Notes under the pieces: model-generated
Seen by the model: only the letters and a program-made list of their open reading frames with translations
The model's database searches: none
What the model was told of the DNA's origin: nothing
Made by a program: the position numbers and the translations under genes
Source of the DNA: Candidatus Nyctobacter psychrophilus
GTDB lineage: Bacteria; Vulcanimicrobiota; Vulcanimicrobiia; Vulcanimicrobiales; Vulcanimicrobiaceae
DNA length: 35,524 nt
Reading direction: 5' to 3'
Assembly (NCBI GenBank): GCA_014305025.1
Contig: JACRTY010000013.1
Coordinates: 1 to 35,524, forward strand
Shown: in pieces, positions 9,745-16,935 of the stretch
How positions within the stretch are numbered: the stretch's first letter is position 1
How the letters are laid out: each line of letters starts with the position of its first letter

Positions 9745-10488
9745 GTGCACGGCGACCCACGTCCAGCAGCGCCATTCGCCGAAAACGAGCGCCTGCGAGC
9801 GTATTTAGAACTTGCGGCCAGAGCGCCGATGGAGCCGCCGCCGGTAAATCTGCTGGAAGCCGATGAAGCAATCGCCGCGTCGCGAGCGTTCCTTGCAACG
9901 CTCGCCAAGCGCCGTTCGATTCGGCATTTCAGTGATAGGCCGGTACCGTTCGAGTTAGTCGAAAATGCCGTGCGTGCGGCCGGCTTGGCGCCCAGCGGCG
10001 CCAACCAGCAACCGTGGATGTATGTCATCGTGTCCGATCCAGCCGTTAAGGAACGCATGCGGGTTGCGATCGAACGCGAAGAATATGAAACGTACGCGCG
10101 ACGCGCATCCGATGAATGGTTGACGGCCCTCGCACCGCTCGGCACGGATTGGCACAAGGAACACATCGTGCACGCTCCCTACGTGGTCGTTGTCTTTGCC
10201 CAAGCCTACGGTCTAAAGCAGTCGGGCGCAACGGCGGCCAAGATTAAACACTACTACGTCGCAGAGTCCGTCGGCATCTCCGTCGGATTCTTTCTGGCCA
10301 GCCTCACGTCGGCCGGCCTGGCGACGCTCACGCATACGCCCAACCCCATGGGATTCTTGGCCGATATCTTACAGCGTCCCGAGAATGAACGGGCCTACGT
10401 CGTCATTCCGGTCGGCTACGCCGCCGAGAGCGCCCGCGTGCCGGCCGTTGCGAAAAAGACGCTCGCCGAAATCCTCGTGACGCGATAA
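9745..10488 (+). CDS. Nitroreductase-family flavoprotein, iodotyrosine-dehalogenase-like
   Basis: An FMN-dependent oxidoreductase of about 247 residues. Family motifs include RRSIRHFSDRPVP (FMN phosphate contacts), LAPSGANQQPW and, near the C-terminus, GLATLTHTPNPMGFL. The last is typical of the iodotyrosine deiodinase/BluB-like branch rather than classical NfsB. I chose GTG 9745 because GAGGAG (9732-9737) lies seven bases upstream; an in-frame ATG at 9721 lacks such a site. The gene stands alone between ada and a DsbD remnant. The natural substrate cannot be told from sequence. Confidence 0.85.
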   Translation: MHGDPRPAAPFAENERLRAYLELAARAPMEPPPVNLLEADEAIAASRAFLATLAKRRSIRHFSDRPVPFELVENAVRAAGLAPSGANQQPWMYVIVSDPAVKERMRVAIEREEYETYARRASDEWLTALAPLGTDWHKEHIVHAPYVVVVFAQAYGLKQSGATAAKIKHYYVAESVGISVGFFLASLTSAGLATLTHTPNPMGFLADILQRPENERAYVVIPVGYAAESARVPAVAKKTLAEILVTR

Positions 10489-10499
10489 GGTGTGCTCGC

Positions 10500-10680
10500 A
10501 GCCGCAAGACCGCAGCAGCTGCGAAGGGTAAAATATCTCTGGTTCGCCGGATAATAAACGTAAAGCGGAACGCCGCTGCAGCCGAAGTGCTTGTAAGTAG
10601 TCGCTGATCGGCGCATTCTGATTGGTCCAGTCTGCTTGCAGAAGCGTAGCTAACAGCGCCAAGAGCGCGTTCGCACCAAA
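10500..10680 (-). pseudogene. DsbD-type thiol:disulfide interchange protein, C-terminal thioredoxin-like remnant
   Basis: The minus strand reads LLQADWTNQNAPISDYL in one frame, then KHFGCSGVPLYVYYPANQ in a second frame. This matches the end of DsbD C-terminal domains (ADWTxxDxxIxxxLxxFGRxGVPLYVxY). A second shift near the TLPQLL motif returns to the first frame, so at least two indels are present. The catalytic CxxC part of this domain is not seen. Together with the adjacent N-terminal remnant (10685-10870), this is the wreck of one dsbD-like gene. Confidence 0.75.
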
Positions 10681-10684
10681 AGGT

Positions 10685-10870
10685 CCGCCGCTATCGGGGC
10701 GTCCGGCGCGGGCGCATCGGGTCTGACCGTGAGCGGTACGAGCAACGTCGTGCGGCTATTGTAGACGTACGTCGTTACGCCGGCTGTGTTGAGCCGGTCG
10801 GGCGCGGGCCACGACGTCGTGCCGAGCGAGATGCCGGCGGGAAGAAGCACGCGATGTGCGGAGGGCCTCA
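10685..10870 (-). pseudogene. DsbD/ScsB-type N-terminal domain remnant
   Basis: The minus strand encodes HRVLLPAGISLGTTSWPAPD, followed by a YNSRTTLLVPLTVRPDAP segment. This corresponds to the immunoglobulin-like N-terminal domain of DsbD/ScsB proteins (LPxGFxxGPxxWPxPxR ... GYxxxxLLPVxV). It directly abuts the C-terminal thioredoxin-like remnant, so the whole central electron-transfer transmembrane domain has been deleted. Confidence 0.6.
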
Positions 10871-10908
10871 GTAGAGCCTTATCAATATGAGCGCTTGTCT
10901 TCCGACAG

Positions 10909-10928
10909 GCGGTAAGGCACCTTACCGC
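10909..10928. promoter_or_regulatory. 20-base perfect palindrome, possible operator
   Basis: GCGGTAAGG (10909-10917), CA, then CCTTACCGC (10920-10928). The two-base centre is too small for a stable RNA hairpin, so a dimeric-regulator site is more likely. It lies between the DsbD remnant and the lipoprotein gene. Confidence 0.4.
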
Positions 10929-11135
10929 GCCCGGTTCGATCGGCTCCGCGATCCGCGCGGGCACGGCCCTGCTTGGACGTATGTTCGACGGTACGACGCA
11001 CGGCGAAGATTCGCAGAGAGATTGTAAGCAACATTGCATTCAAGCGGACGTGACTGCCCTAGCATCCCTTTGATCGCTCCGCTGCGCGTCCGTCGACGTT
11101 TACGGCCGCCTTCCCTCAAATAGGAAAAAGTCGCC

Positions 11136-11612
11136 ATGCAAAAGAAATTACGCGGCCTCACGCTGCTCTTGGGACTCGGCTTGGTCGCGGGTTGCAGCTC
11201 GGGCACTCCCAGTCTCGTCCGCATCCCGCCCGCAACGCCCCTCACCCCGCTTCTGGCCACGGAAACAAATGCAACGAGCGGTAATGCCGTTGTGACGTAT
11301 GATATCGCTGCGTTCTCCATTTCGCCGTCGGGTACGCTGTCGCTCATCGGACGCGTGCCCACGGGCGGTACGTCACCGGGAAGCATCACGATCGATGCGA
11401 ATGCACGCTATTTATACGTGCTCAATACGGGGTCCGTACCGAGCGGCAACAACACCCCCGGGGGCATCACCGGCTTTACGATCGCCTCGATGGCCGGCAA
11501 GGCGCCGGGAGCGATTGCCGGGTTCGCGATCGGCACGGGCGGCTCGCTCGCCGCAATTCCGACCAACGTCACGGGACTGCCGCCAGGCTCCATCGGCCTC
11601 GCCATCCGCTGA
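11136..11612 (+). CDS. Lipoprotein with 6-phosphogluconolactonase-like beta-propeller repeats, short
   Basis: A 158-residue product with a lipoprotein signal peptide: LLLGLGLVAGC, lipobox Cys20. It is preceded by AGGAAAAA. The mature part has repeats such as SPSGTLSLIG and SITIDANARYLYVLNTGS, followed by a second partial blade. These are typical of the YVTN/lactonase beta-propeller family, whose members normally have seven blades and about 330-400 residues. Only one and a half to two blades remain, so this gene is probably truncated at its 3' end. No continuation is visible in the following 150 bases. It would be an exported membrane-anchored protein; no enzymatic role can be assigned. Confidence 0.65.
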   Translation: MQKKLRGLTLLLGLGLVAGCSSGTPSLVRIPPATPLTPLLATETNATSGNAVVTYDIAAFSISPSGTLSLIGRVPTGGTSPGSITIDANARYLYVLNTGSVPSGNNTPGGITGFTIASMAGKAPGAIAGFAIGTGGSLAAIPTNVTGLPPGSIGLAIR

Positions 11613-11768
11613 GCGAACAACAACGCGGCAGCACGACGCAGCGGTAAGGTCCTACGCCAGCCGCAACACGGCTCTCACAAACGTCGATGATGTGCAAGTC
11701 CAAAGCCGACGCGATAGGTGCTTACATGGTGAAGGGTTCCATGAACGGAAGCGTGCAGCGCTAGGTGG

Positions 11769-12527
11769 TTAGAGCTGGATGCTCGTGCTCAAGCCGTATG
11801 AAGACCGGAACAGGTGCCGGTACGAGTAGATTCCTAGCGGCAACCCATAATATGCCCGAACGTTGAACCCCGAGAAAAGCCGGCCGACGTTCAAGATCGA
11901 GTCGTACGTCGTGTCATTCCGGTACCCGGAGTAGCGGTGGTATTCCGAAGTCAATGCCGCGTACGTATTTGCCCGCAACGAAATCAAAGCTGAGGGGCTG
12001 AGCGTAAGCTCGTTGTAGCGAGCCGAGCTTGCTGTCGCATTGTAACCGACCGTATACTTGGCGAGAACCAGTATGCTCGCGGCATTATTTACTCGGTAAG
12101 CAAGCTGATAGAGCGGCGCGATCTGCTGCTCGCCGCTGCTCGATGCTCCTCCGCTCGGCGACTCAAACGCGAGACCGAAGGTTTGCCGAAAGTTCGCCGT
12201 GCGCGCCGGCAGAATGTAGTTGTAGGAGACGATGAAGGCGTCGCCCTTATCGCTGACCCCCGTGTTCGAGGCAACATATGGGTGCCGGCCGAAGGGAAAT
12301 GCGACCTTAAGCTGCCCAACGGTGAGCGGTATGCTTGCCGTAAACGCTCGCGTGCTCCCAACGGCGCCAGGATAAAAGTACGTGCTCTGATAGCTCACGC
12401 CGGCTTGCAGCAGCGGCTGCGTGAGGTCCAAGCCAGAATTGGGTGCCGCTTCAACGCCCGCGGCACACCCCAGCGTTCCGAGGAGCGAAACGCTGAGGAT
12501 CCGCATCCAACCGTTTAGCGTAACCAT
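11769..12527 (-). CDS. Predicted outer-membrane beta-barrel protein
   Basis: A 252-residue protein with an N-terminal signal peptide (about residues 1-28, cleavage after VEAA). It is followed by alternating polar/hydrophobic strands separated by Gly/Ser/Tyr-rich turns, for example YQSTYFYPGAVGSTRAFTA and YAALTSEYHRYSGYRNDTT. It contains no cysteine after the signal peptide. This pattern fits a transporter-type or 'phenol MetA-like' outer-membrane barrel, and supports a diderm host. Neighbours give no clue to the cargo. The call rests on pattern, not on a motif. Confidence 0.6.
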   Translation of the reverse strand: MVTLNGWMRILSVSLLGTLGCAAGVEAAPNSGLDLTQPLLQAGVSYQSTYFYPGAVGSTRAFTASIPLTVGQLKVAFPFGRHPYVASNTGVSDKGDAFIVSYNYILPARTANFRQTFGLAFESPSGGASSSGEQQIAPLYQLAYRVNNAASILVLAKYTVGYNATASSARYNELTLSPSALISLRANTYAALTSEYHRYSGYRNDTTYDSILNVGRLFSGFNVRAYYGLPLGIYSYRHLFRSSYGLSTSIQL

Positions 12528-12585
12528 GACGTGCTCTGCGGCATCACGTTACGTCGCCTGTCTTAAAAAAACCTTGGGTCGATGC

Positions 12586-12994
12586 TCAGGTCGCCGTCCA
12601 CGCATCTTTCTGAGGACCAAACGGCAATGCGAGCGCGGTCGTAAGGCGCGCATCCGCGTCGCTCCCATAGGCCGGAAGGCCGATCGTGATCGCCTCCTGC
12701 GCAACGTCATCCCGCAGGGTGCCGTGCAGCCGGTCCCACATGGTTAGACCGCTCGACCAGTTGGCATCCTCGCAGTCCTTGCGCGCGGCGTGATGGATGC
12801 CGTGCAGCCGCGGTGTCACGCCGATCAGCGCGACTTGTCGGCTCGGTACGGTACCGAAAGCAGCATCTCGCCGACGTGAAAGCGCAGCGCCGTCGATGCG
12901 TCGAGATCGCGATCGATGTGCTCGCCGGCGAACAAAAGCGTCGCTTCCGCTGCGGCCAACGCGGCCGAGAGCCGAAGCGGCAGCGTCCCCCTCA
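12586..12994 (-). pseudogene. Sterol desaturase/fatty acid hydroxylase family remnant
   Basis: ATG 12994 starts five bases after the stop of the flavoprotein gene. The first frame contains HIDRDLDASTALRFHVGEM and LLSVPYRA. After a one-base shift near 12832 the second frame reads QVALIGVTPRLHGIHHA, NWSSGLTMWDRLHGTLR and ITIGLPAYGS. These are the conserved blocks of the sterol desaturase family (VHHVDRDLDxTTALRFH and TPRMHGIHH, di-iron histidines). The segment that normally lies between them, roughly 40-50 residues, is missing, as is the N-terminal membrane part. The gene is therefore both frameshifted and internally deleted, and inactive. Confidence 0.8.
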
Positions 12995-12999
12995 TCTCG

Positions 13000-14454
13000 T
13001 CACCGTGGCACGATCGCGTCGAGCGCAGGCGCATGACCGCGCAAGCCGCGCAGCAACCGCAGGACGCGCACGGCAAAATCGCTGCGCGCCTTCAAAACGA
13101 AGCCGTCCGCCGCGCGTCGCGTCGCCATCGCGTAGGTCGGATAGGCGTGAAGCGTCCCCGATAGCGCCGCGGCGTCGATCCGACGCTTGCGCGCGAGCGC
13201 GAGTTCGGCGATCATCTCGCCGGCGCGCGGACCGACCACGCTGGCACCGATGATCCGGCCGCGCGGCGTGATGACGATCTTGACCAGACCGTCCGCCTCG
13301 TCGGTCTGCGCGCGATCGAGGTGCGTGAACGGGAAACGTAAGACGCGATGGCGACGACCATCGCGCCGCAGCTGCTCCTCCTGTGCGCCGACGTGCGCCA
13401 GCTCCGGAGCGGTGAACGTCGTCCACGTCAATTCGCGCTCATCGAAGCGCAGCGGTAGGGCGAGCAGCGCGTGCGCAACGGCAATCGTGCTCATCCGCTC
13501 GGCGACGTGCGTGAAGCGTGATGCGGTCGCGACGTCTCCCACCGCGTAAATGCGATGTGCGGTCGTGCGGCAGTGCGCGTCGACGACGATCCGCCCGTCT
13601 CGTACGCCGACACCGGCTCGGTCCAGCCCAAGGTCGTCGACGCGGCTCTCGCGCCCCACGGCGGCAAATAGCACGTCGGCCTCCTGCGTAGTGCCGTCGG
13701 ACAACGTCGCCACGATCCCGCTGTCCCTTTTGCTTGCCGCGGCAATGCTGCGCTCCAAGATGAAGTGGATTCCATCGGCTGCCAGACTCCGCTGCAACAT
13801 CGCTGCGCACTCCGCGTCGTCGCGGGGAAGGATGCGTGCGGTGGGGCTGATGACCGTCACCGCAGCACCGAGCCGCTGGAACGCTTGGGCCATCTCGATA
13901 CCGACGGGGCCGGCGCCGGCAACGAGCAGCCGCGCCGGAAGCACGTCGAGATCCCAGATCGACTCGTTGTCGTAGGTCGGCGCCGACACCCGCAGCGCTG
14001 ACGGGCGGCTCCCGGTTGCGACGATGAACCAACGTGCGGTGAGGCGGGAGGGGCCGACACCGTCGAGCACAAGCGTTCGCGCGTCCACGAATCGAGCGGT
14101 CGCGCGGATCGGTTGCACTCCGTAGCGCGCGATTATCTCCGGCGCATCCTCGCTCGCGTAGACCTGTCGCCGTACTGCGCGTACGCGTTGCATGACGTGC
14201 GCGAAGTTGACCGTGAGTTCCGCGCGCAGCCCGAAATCGGTTGCGCGGCGGATTTCGTGCGCGGCGTGCGCGCTGCGAAGCAACGTCTTGCTCGGAATGC
14301 AGCCCGTCCAGGTACATTCGCCGCCGAGGTCGTCGGCGTGAACGAGCGCCGTCTTCGCTCCGAGCATGCCGGCCGCTCCGGCAGCCGCTAAGCCCGCTGC
14401 ACCGCCGCCGATCACGACCACGTCGTAGTCGCTGGCCACGCTTGGCCGTGCCAT
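13000..14454 (-). CDS. FAD-dependent pyridine nucleotide-disulfide oxidoreductase, mercuric-reductase-like
   Basis: A 484-residue flavoprotein of the MerA/dihydrolipoamide dehydrogenase superfamily. The FAD Rossmann motif GGGAAG is at 16-21, and the redox-active pair Cys47-X4-Cys52 lies in GGECTWTGCIPSKTLL. A second NAD(P)H Rossmann fold follows (GAGPVGIEMA), then an FAD AVGDVATA segment. The C-terminal dimer helix has HAYPTYAMATRR instead of the usual HPTxxE, as in the MerA-like group often found near TVP38 or ArsS-type genes. The extra C-terminal cysteine pair of true MerA is not seen. ATG 14454 lies two bases after the glycosyltransferase stop, so the two are co-translated. The substrate is unknown; sulfur, selenium or arsenic chemistry is a guess from the neighbourhood. 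Confidence 0.88.
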   Translation of the reverse strand: MARPSVASDYDVVVIGGGAAGLAAAGAAGMLGAKTALVHADDLGGECTWTGCIPSKTLLRSAHAAHEIRRATDFGLRAELTVNFAHVMQRVRAVRRQVYASEDAPEIIARYGVQPIRATARFVDARTLVLDGVGPSRLTARWFIVATGSRPSALRVSAPTYDNESIWDLDVLPARLLVAGAGPVGIEMAQAFQRLGAAVTVISPTARILPRDDAECAAMLQRSLAADGIHFILERSIAAASKRDSGIVATLSDGTTQEADVLFAAVGRESRVDDLGLDRAGVGVRDGRIVVDAHCRTTAHRIYAVGDVATASRFTHVAERMSTIAVAHALLALPLRFDERELTWTTFTAPELAHVGAQEEQLRRDGRRHRVLRFPFTHLDRAQTDEADGLVKIVITPRGRIIGASVVGPRAGEMIAELALARKRRIDAAALSGTLHAYPTYAMATRRAADGFVLKARSDFAVRVLRLLRGLRGHAPALDAIVPR

Positions 14455-14456
14455 CG

Positions 14457-15167
14457 TTACGTTGCTTCCTGCGAAGGGAGGGCTCGGTGAGGCGGATAGA
14501 AGCGCGCGAGACGCTGCGGCGCAACGCCGAGCTTGTAGAGCGCGAAGATCGCAGTCCAGCGCAGGATCGTGCGCAGCAGGCGGCCCCGGTACCGGCGCGC
14601 CGACGACGTCATGGCCAGCGGCAGACGAACGGTTGCGCCATGGCATCGCAGCCGCTCGACGAACGAAATGTCCTCTAAAATCGGCACGTCGCCGAAACCG
14701 CCGAGCGTCGCGAACGCGTCGCGTCGCACGAACGTCGCCGAGTCCCCGTACCAAATCCCAAACAGCCGCTGCTTGAGCGCGTAGACGCCGGCGAGCAGCC
14801 GTCCACCGAATCCGTCGTCGTCGAAGCGCAAAGCGAAGTTACCTCCGACGGCGCGCGGGTCGCGGAGGGCCGCTCGGATCGCGGAGAACGCGCCGTCGGG
14901 CAGCGTGCTGTCGGCGTGGAGAAAGAGCAGAATCTCGCCTCGAGCGGCGCTCGCGCCGGCATTCATCTGCGGACCCCGTCCCCGAGACGCGCGCATGGCG
15001 AAGGCCCCCACGTCCCGCGCCGCAGAAATCGTGTCGTCGTCGCTCCCGCCGTCAGCGACGATCCACTCCCACGGACCTTGCTGCCGGACAATTTCATGCG
15101 CTCGCACACGCACGTTCCGAGCTTCGTTCAATGTCGGCATGACCACTGAAATCATCACCAAGCTCAC
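14457..15167 (-). CDS. Family 2 glycosyltransferase, TIGR04283-like
   Basis: A GT-A fold glycosyltransferase of 236 residues (232 if ATG 15155 is used instead of GTG 15167; neither has a strong ribosome site). Motifs are ISVVMPTLNEARNV, WIVADGGSDDDT, the metal-binding LLFLHADSTLP and an acceptor-side LEDISFVERLR. This is the pattern of the rSAM/selenodomain-associated transferase 2 family (TIGR04283), whose usual companion is the TIGR04282 transferase. That companion is found here 6 kb away on the same strand (7050-8285). It is followed after two bases by the MerA-like flavoprotein gene. It probably modifies a small molecule rather than a polysaccharide, but that is inference. Confidence 0.85.
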   Translation of the reverse strand: MSLVMISVVMPTLNEARNVRVRAHEIVRQQGPWEWIVADGGSDDDTISAARDVGAFAMRASRGRGPQMNAGASAARGEILLFLHADSTLPDGAFSAIRAALRDPRAVGGNFALRFDDDGFGGRLLAGVYALKQRLFGIWYGDSATFVRRDAFATLGGFGDVPILEDISFVERLRCHGATVRLPLAMTSSARRYRGRLLRTILRWTAIFALYKLGVAPQRLARFYPPHRALPSQEAT

Positions 15168-15191
15168 GTGAATTGTCGCGCGCGCAGAGGG

Positions 15192-15551
15192 CTAGTCGGC
15201 GACTTCCTTGGCACGAAACGTTGCGATGCGCTCGATCAACTGAGCGGGCACCGGCTGCGCGAGCGGGAACCGGATCGTACCTTTGCGGACCTCGTAGGCC
15301 GCAAGCTCGTCCTTGAATGCGGCGACCAGACCGGCGGTGGCGGGGTAAAGGGAAAAATGCTGCTTCCAGCCCGCGAAGTGGAGCACCGGCCGACCCTGCA
15401 GCTTGTACGTCGGAATCTTGTACGAGATCGCTTCCTCGGCTTGCGGGATGGCCTTGCGGATGGCGCTACGCACGCGTCGGAGCACGGCGGCAGCGGCCTC
15501 GGGTTGCGAAGCAAGGTACTCGTCGACGGAATCTGGATCGCTCGTCGGCAT
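15192..15551 (-). CDS. DUF1801 (YdhG-like) protein
   Basis: A 119-residue cytosolic protein starting at ATG 15551, which has GAGGAG nine bases upstream; longer starts lack a site. The family pattern is clear: SVDEYLASQPE at the N-terminus, AEEAISYKIPTYKLQGRPVL in the middle, then HFSLYPATAG and KGTIRFPLAQPVPAQLI. DUF1801/YdhG proteins are compact alpha/beta proteins of the SCP2/frataxin-like fold class with no settled function. It sits upstream of the GT2-flavoprotein pair on the same strand with only a small gap, and may be cotranscribed. Confidence 0.9.
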   Translation of the reverse strand: MPTSDPDSVDEYLASQPEAAAAVLRRVRSAIRKAIPQAEEAISYKIPTYKLQGRPVLHFAGWKQHFSLYPATAGLVAAFKDELAAYEVRKGTIRFPLAQPVPAQLIERIATFRAKEVAD

Positions 15552-15717
15552 CTGCTGTTGCTCCTCACTCACGGCCACCGCCGCACCGTATGTCTTGAGC
15601 GTCAATCCCGCGCACGCCCAGCCCATTCGACCGCCACGGATCAACGGCCCACTAAAAGCGTTCTAATATCGTCCCGCGACCGCAGCAGAGCCGCGACCGC
15701 GGGACGGTAAAGCCTCC

Positions 15718-15856
15718 TCAGTTGAGGCTGGGCGCCTTGAGTCCCGTCGCTACGCTGATCGAATTTCTCGTAGGCATCCGGCGCGGCTTCAAGGGGCAAG
15801 CGGTGACTGACGATCAGGCTCGGTTTGAGCAAGCCGGCGTTGACGCTCCATTGCAA
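15718..15856 (-). pseudogene. C-terminal remnant of a zinc-type alcohol dehydrogenase
   Basis: The minus strand reads AGLLKPSLIVSHRLPLEAAP followed by DAYEKFDQRSDG. This is the conserved end of medium-chain zinc alcohol dehydrogenases (GxLxPxxLITHRFPLxEAPEAYExFxxRxDG). A one-base shift after SDG gives the expected end LKAPSLN with a stop at 15718-15720. Nothing of the remaining roughly 330 residues is seen upstream, so this is a truncated relic. Confidence 0.75.
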
Positions 15857-16061
15857 GTGAGTGTGACACGAAATGAAATACCCCGGCGAATCATGCGCGC
15901 GCGGTCGCTTGCCGGGAGCCCGGCTTGCCGGTTGCAGCGTTCACCCAAGCCTTCAGGGTTTACGGGGCACGCTCCCGAACGACAACGCAGCGTTACGCCG
16001 ACACGCTGGGCGAGCGTATGGGGATGTGTGCCAGGATGTACGTCAGAGGGAAGGACAAACG

Positions 16062-16658
16062 ATGAGACGGTTTTCCGTTACGATGATGGTCGCTTTAGCG
16101 GTGTCACCCGCCGCCGTCGGTGCACAAACGTCCGCCACACCGGCGCCTGAAAATCCCGCGGCGGCCGCACCGGTGCCGTCGCCGGCACCCGCAATGAGCG
16201 CCGCGACGATCAAAGGCGCCTTCCACATGTTTTCGGAGGTGCAAGCGACGCAGCGCGCAGCCCGCGCCGCGATGCTGGGCGCGCTGACCCCCGCCCATCG
16301 GCAACTCCTGTCGCGTTTGATCGGCGATCTCGCCGTCGCACCCGATCCCAATATCGATGCGGCAGCGAAGCAGCTCGACGGCGTTCTGTCACCCGCGGAA
16401 GTTCGAGCGATCGGTAACGCCGAGGCAGGGGCGCGAACGCAGATGGTTGGGGCCGCCGGGCAAATGCAAAGCACGCTGTCGCCCGAGCAGCGGCGACAAA
16501 TGCTCGAACAAGGCATGCAAGCGGTACGGGCAATGTCGTCGTCGATGGCCCCCGCCATCGCGAAGGCAATGCAGGACGAAAACGATCCCGGACACGTTCT
16601 GCTCAAATCGGTGCTCTCTGGACTGCAGCCGTTCAGCATGCTGATGCGCAGTCAGTGA
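16062..16658 (+). CDS. Secreted helical protein of unknown function
   Basis: A 198-residue protein with a signal peptide (MRRFSVTMMVALAVSPAAVGA) and a strong AGGGAAGGA ribosome site before ATG 16062. An Ala/Pro-rich linker (about 22-45) is followed by a helical domain. This has two related phrases, LTPAHRQLLSRLIGDLA and LSPEQRRQMLEQGM, that recall the LTxxQ repeats of Spy/CpxP-type periplasmic chaperones. Methionines and alanines are abundant, and there are no cysteines. A Spy-like chaperone or metal-stress role is possible but not shown; the family is not recognised with certainty. The upstream 200 bases hold no gene. Confidence 0.65.
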   Translation: MRRFSVTMMVALAVSPAAVGAQTSATPAPENPAAAAPVPSPAPAMSAATIKGAFHMFSEVQATQRAARAAMLGALTPAHRQLLSRLIGDLAVAPDPNIDAAAKQLDGVLSPAEVRAIGNAEAGARTQMVGAAGQMQSTLSPEQRRQMLEQGMQAVRAMSSSMAPAIAKAMQDENDPGHVLLKSVLSGLQPFSMLMRSQ

Positions 16659-16819
16659 GCGCGCGGCTTCGGCCGGCGGTGGCGTGCAATAAGCCCGATG
16701 TCGATGGGACGAGGTACCGCGGCTCCGGTGACTTTATGTACTATGATCCGAAGGGTCGCGCGGTCGCCAGCGGAAAATTCACGATTGTCGCGGAGCGAAT
16801 TTCGGTGCAGGCGCCCTAG
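16655..16819 (+). CDS. Small ORF overlapping the secreted-protein stop; possible gene fragment
   Basis: A GTG at 16655 overlaps the TGA of the preceding gene (GTGA) and opens 54 residues ending SGKFTIVAERISVQAP. The stretch RYRGSGDFMYYDPKGRAVA looks like real beta-strand protein rather than noise. It could be a translationally coupled small protein or the 3' end of a lost gene. No family is recognised. Confidence 0.35.
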   Translation: MSARLRPAVACNKPDVDGTRYRGSGDFMYYDPKGRAVASGKFTIVAERISVQAP

Positions 16820-16935
16820 CGAACGCGAACTCGGAATGAGCTTCGTCAAGGGGAGCCTGTTCCGGGTTGGTTTGATGCGCGCGCCGCAGCGCCGTCAGCT
16901 CAGTGGCCGAGGCCGCCTGACCAGGTCACGATGCG

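Noticed and set aside
11613..11768. Possible continuation of the beta-propeller lipoprotein.
   Set aside because: No propeller-type repeats are visible in any frame after the stop.
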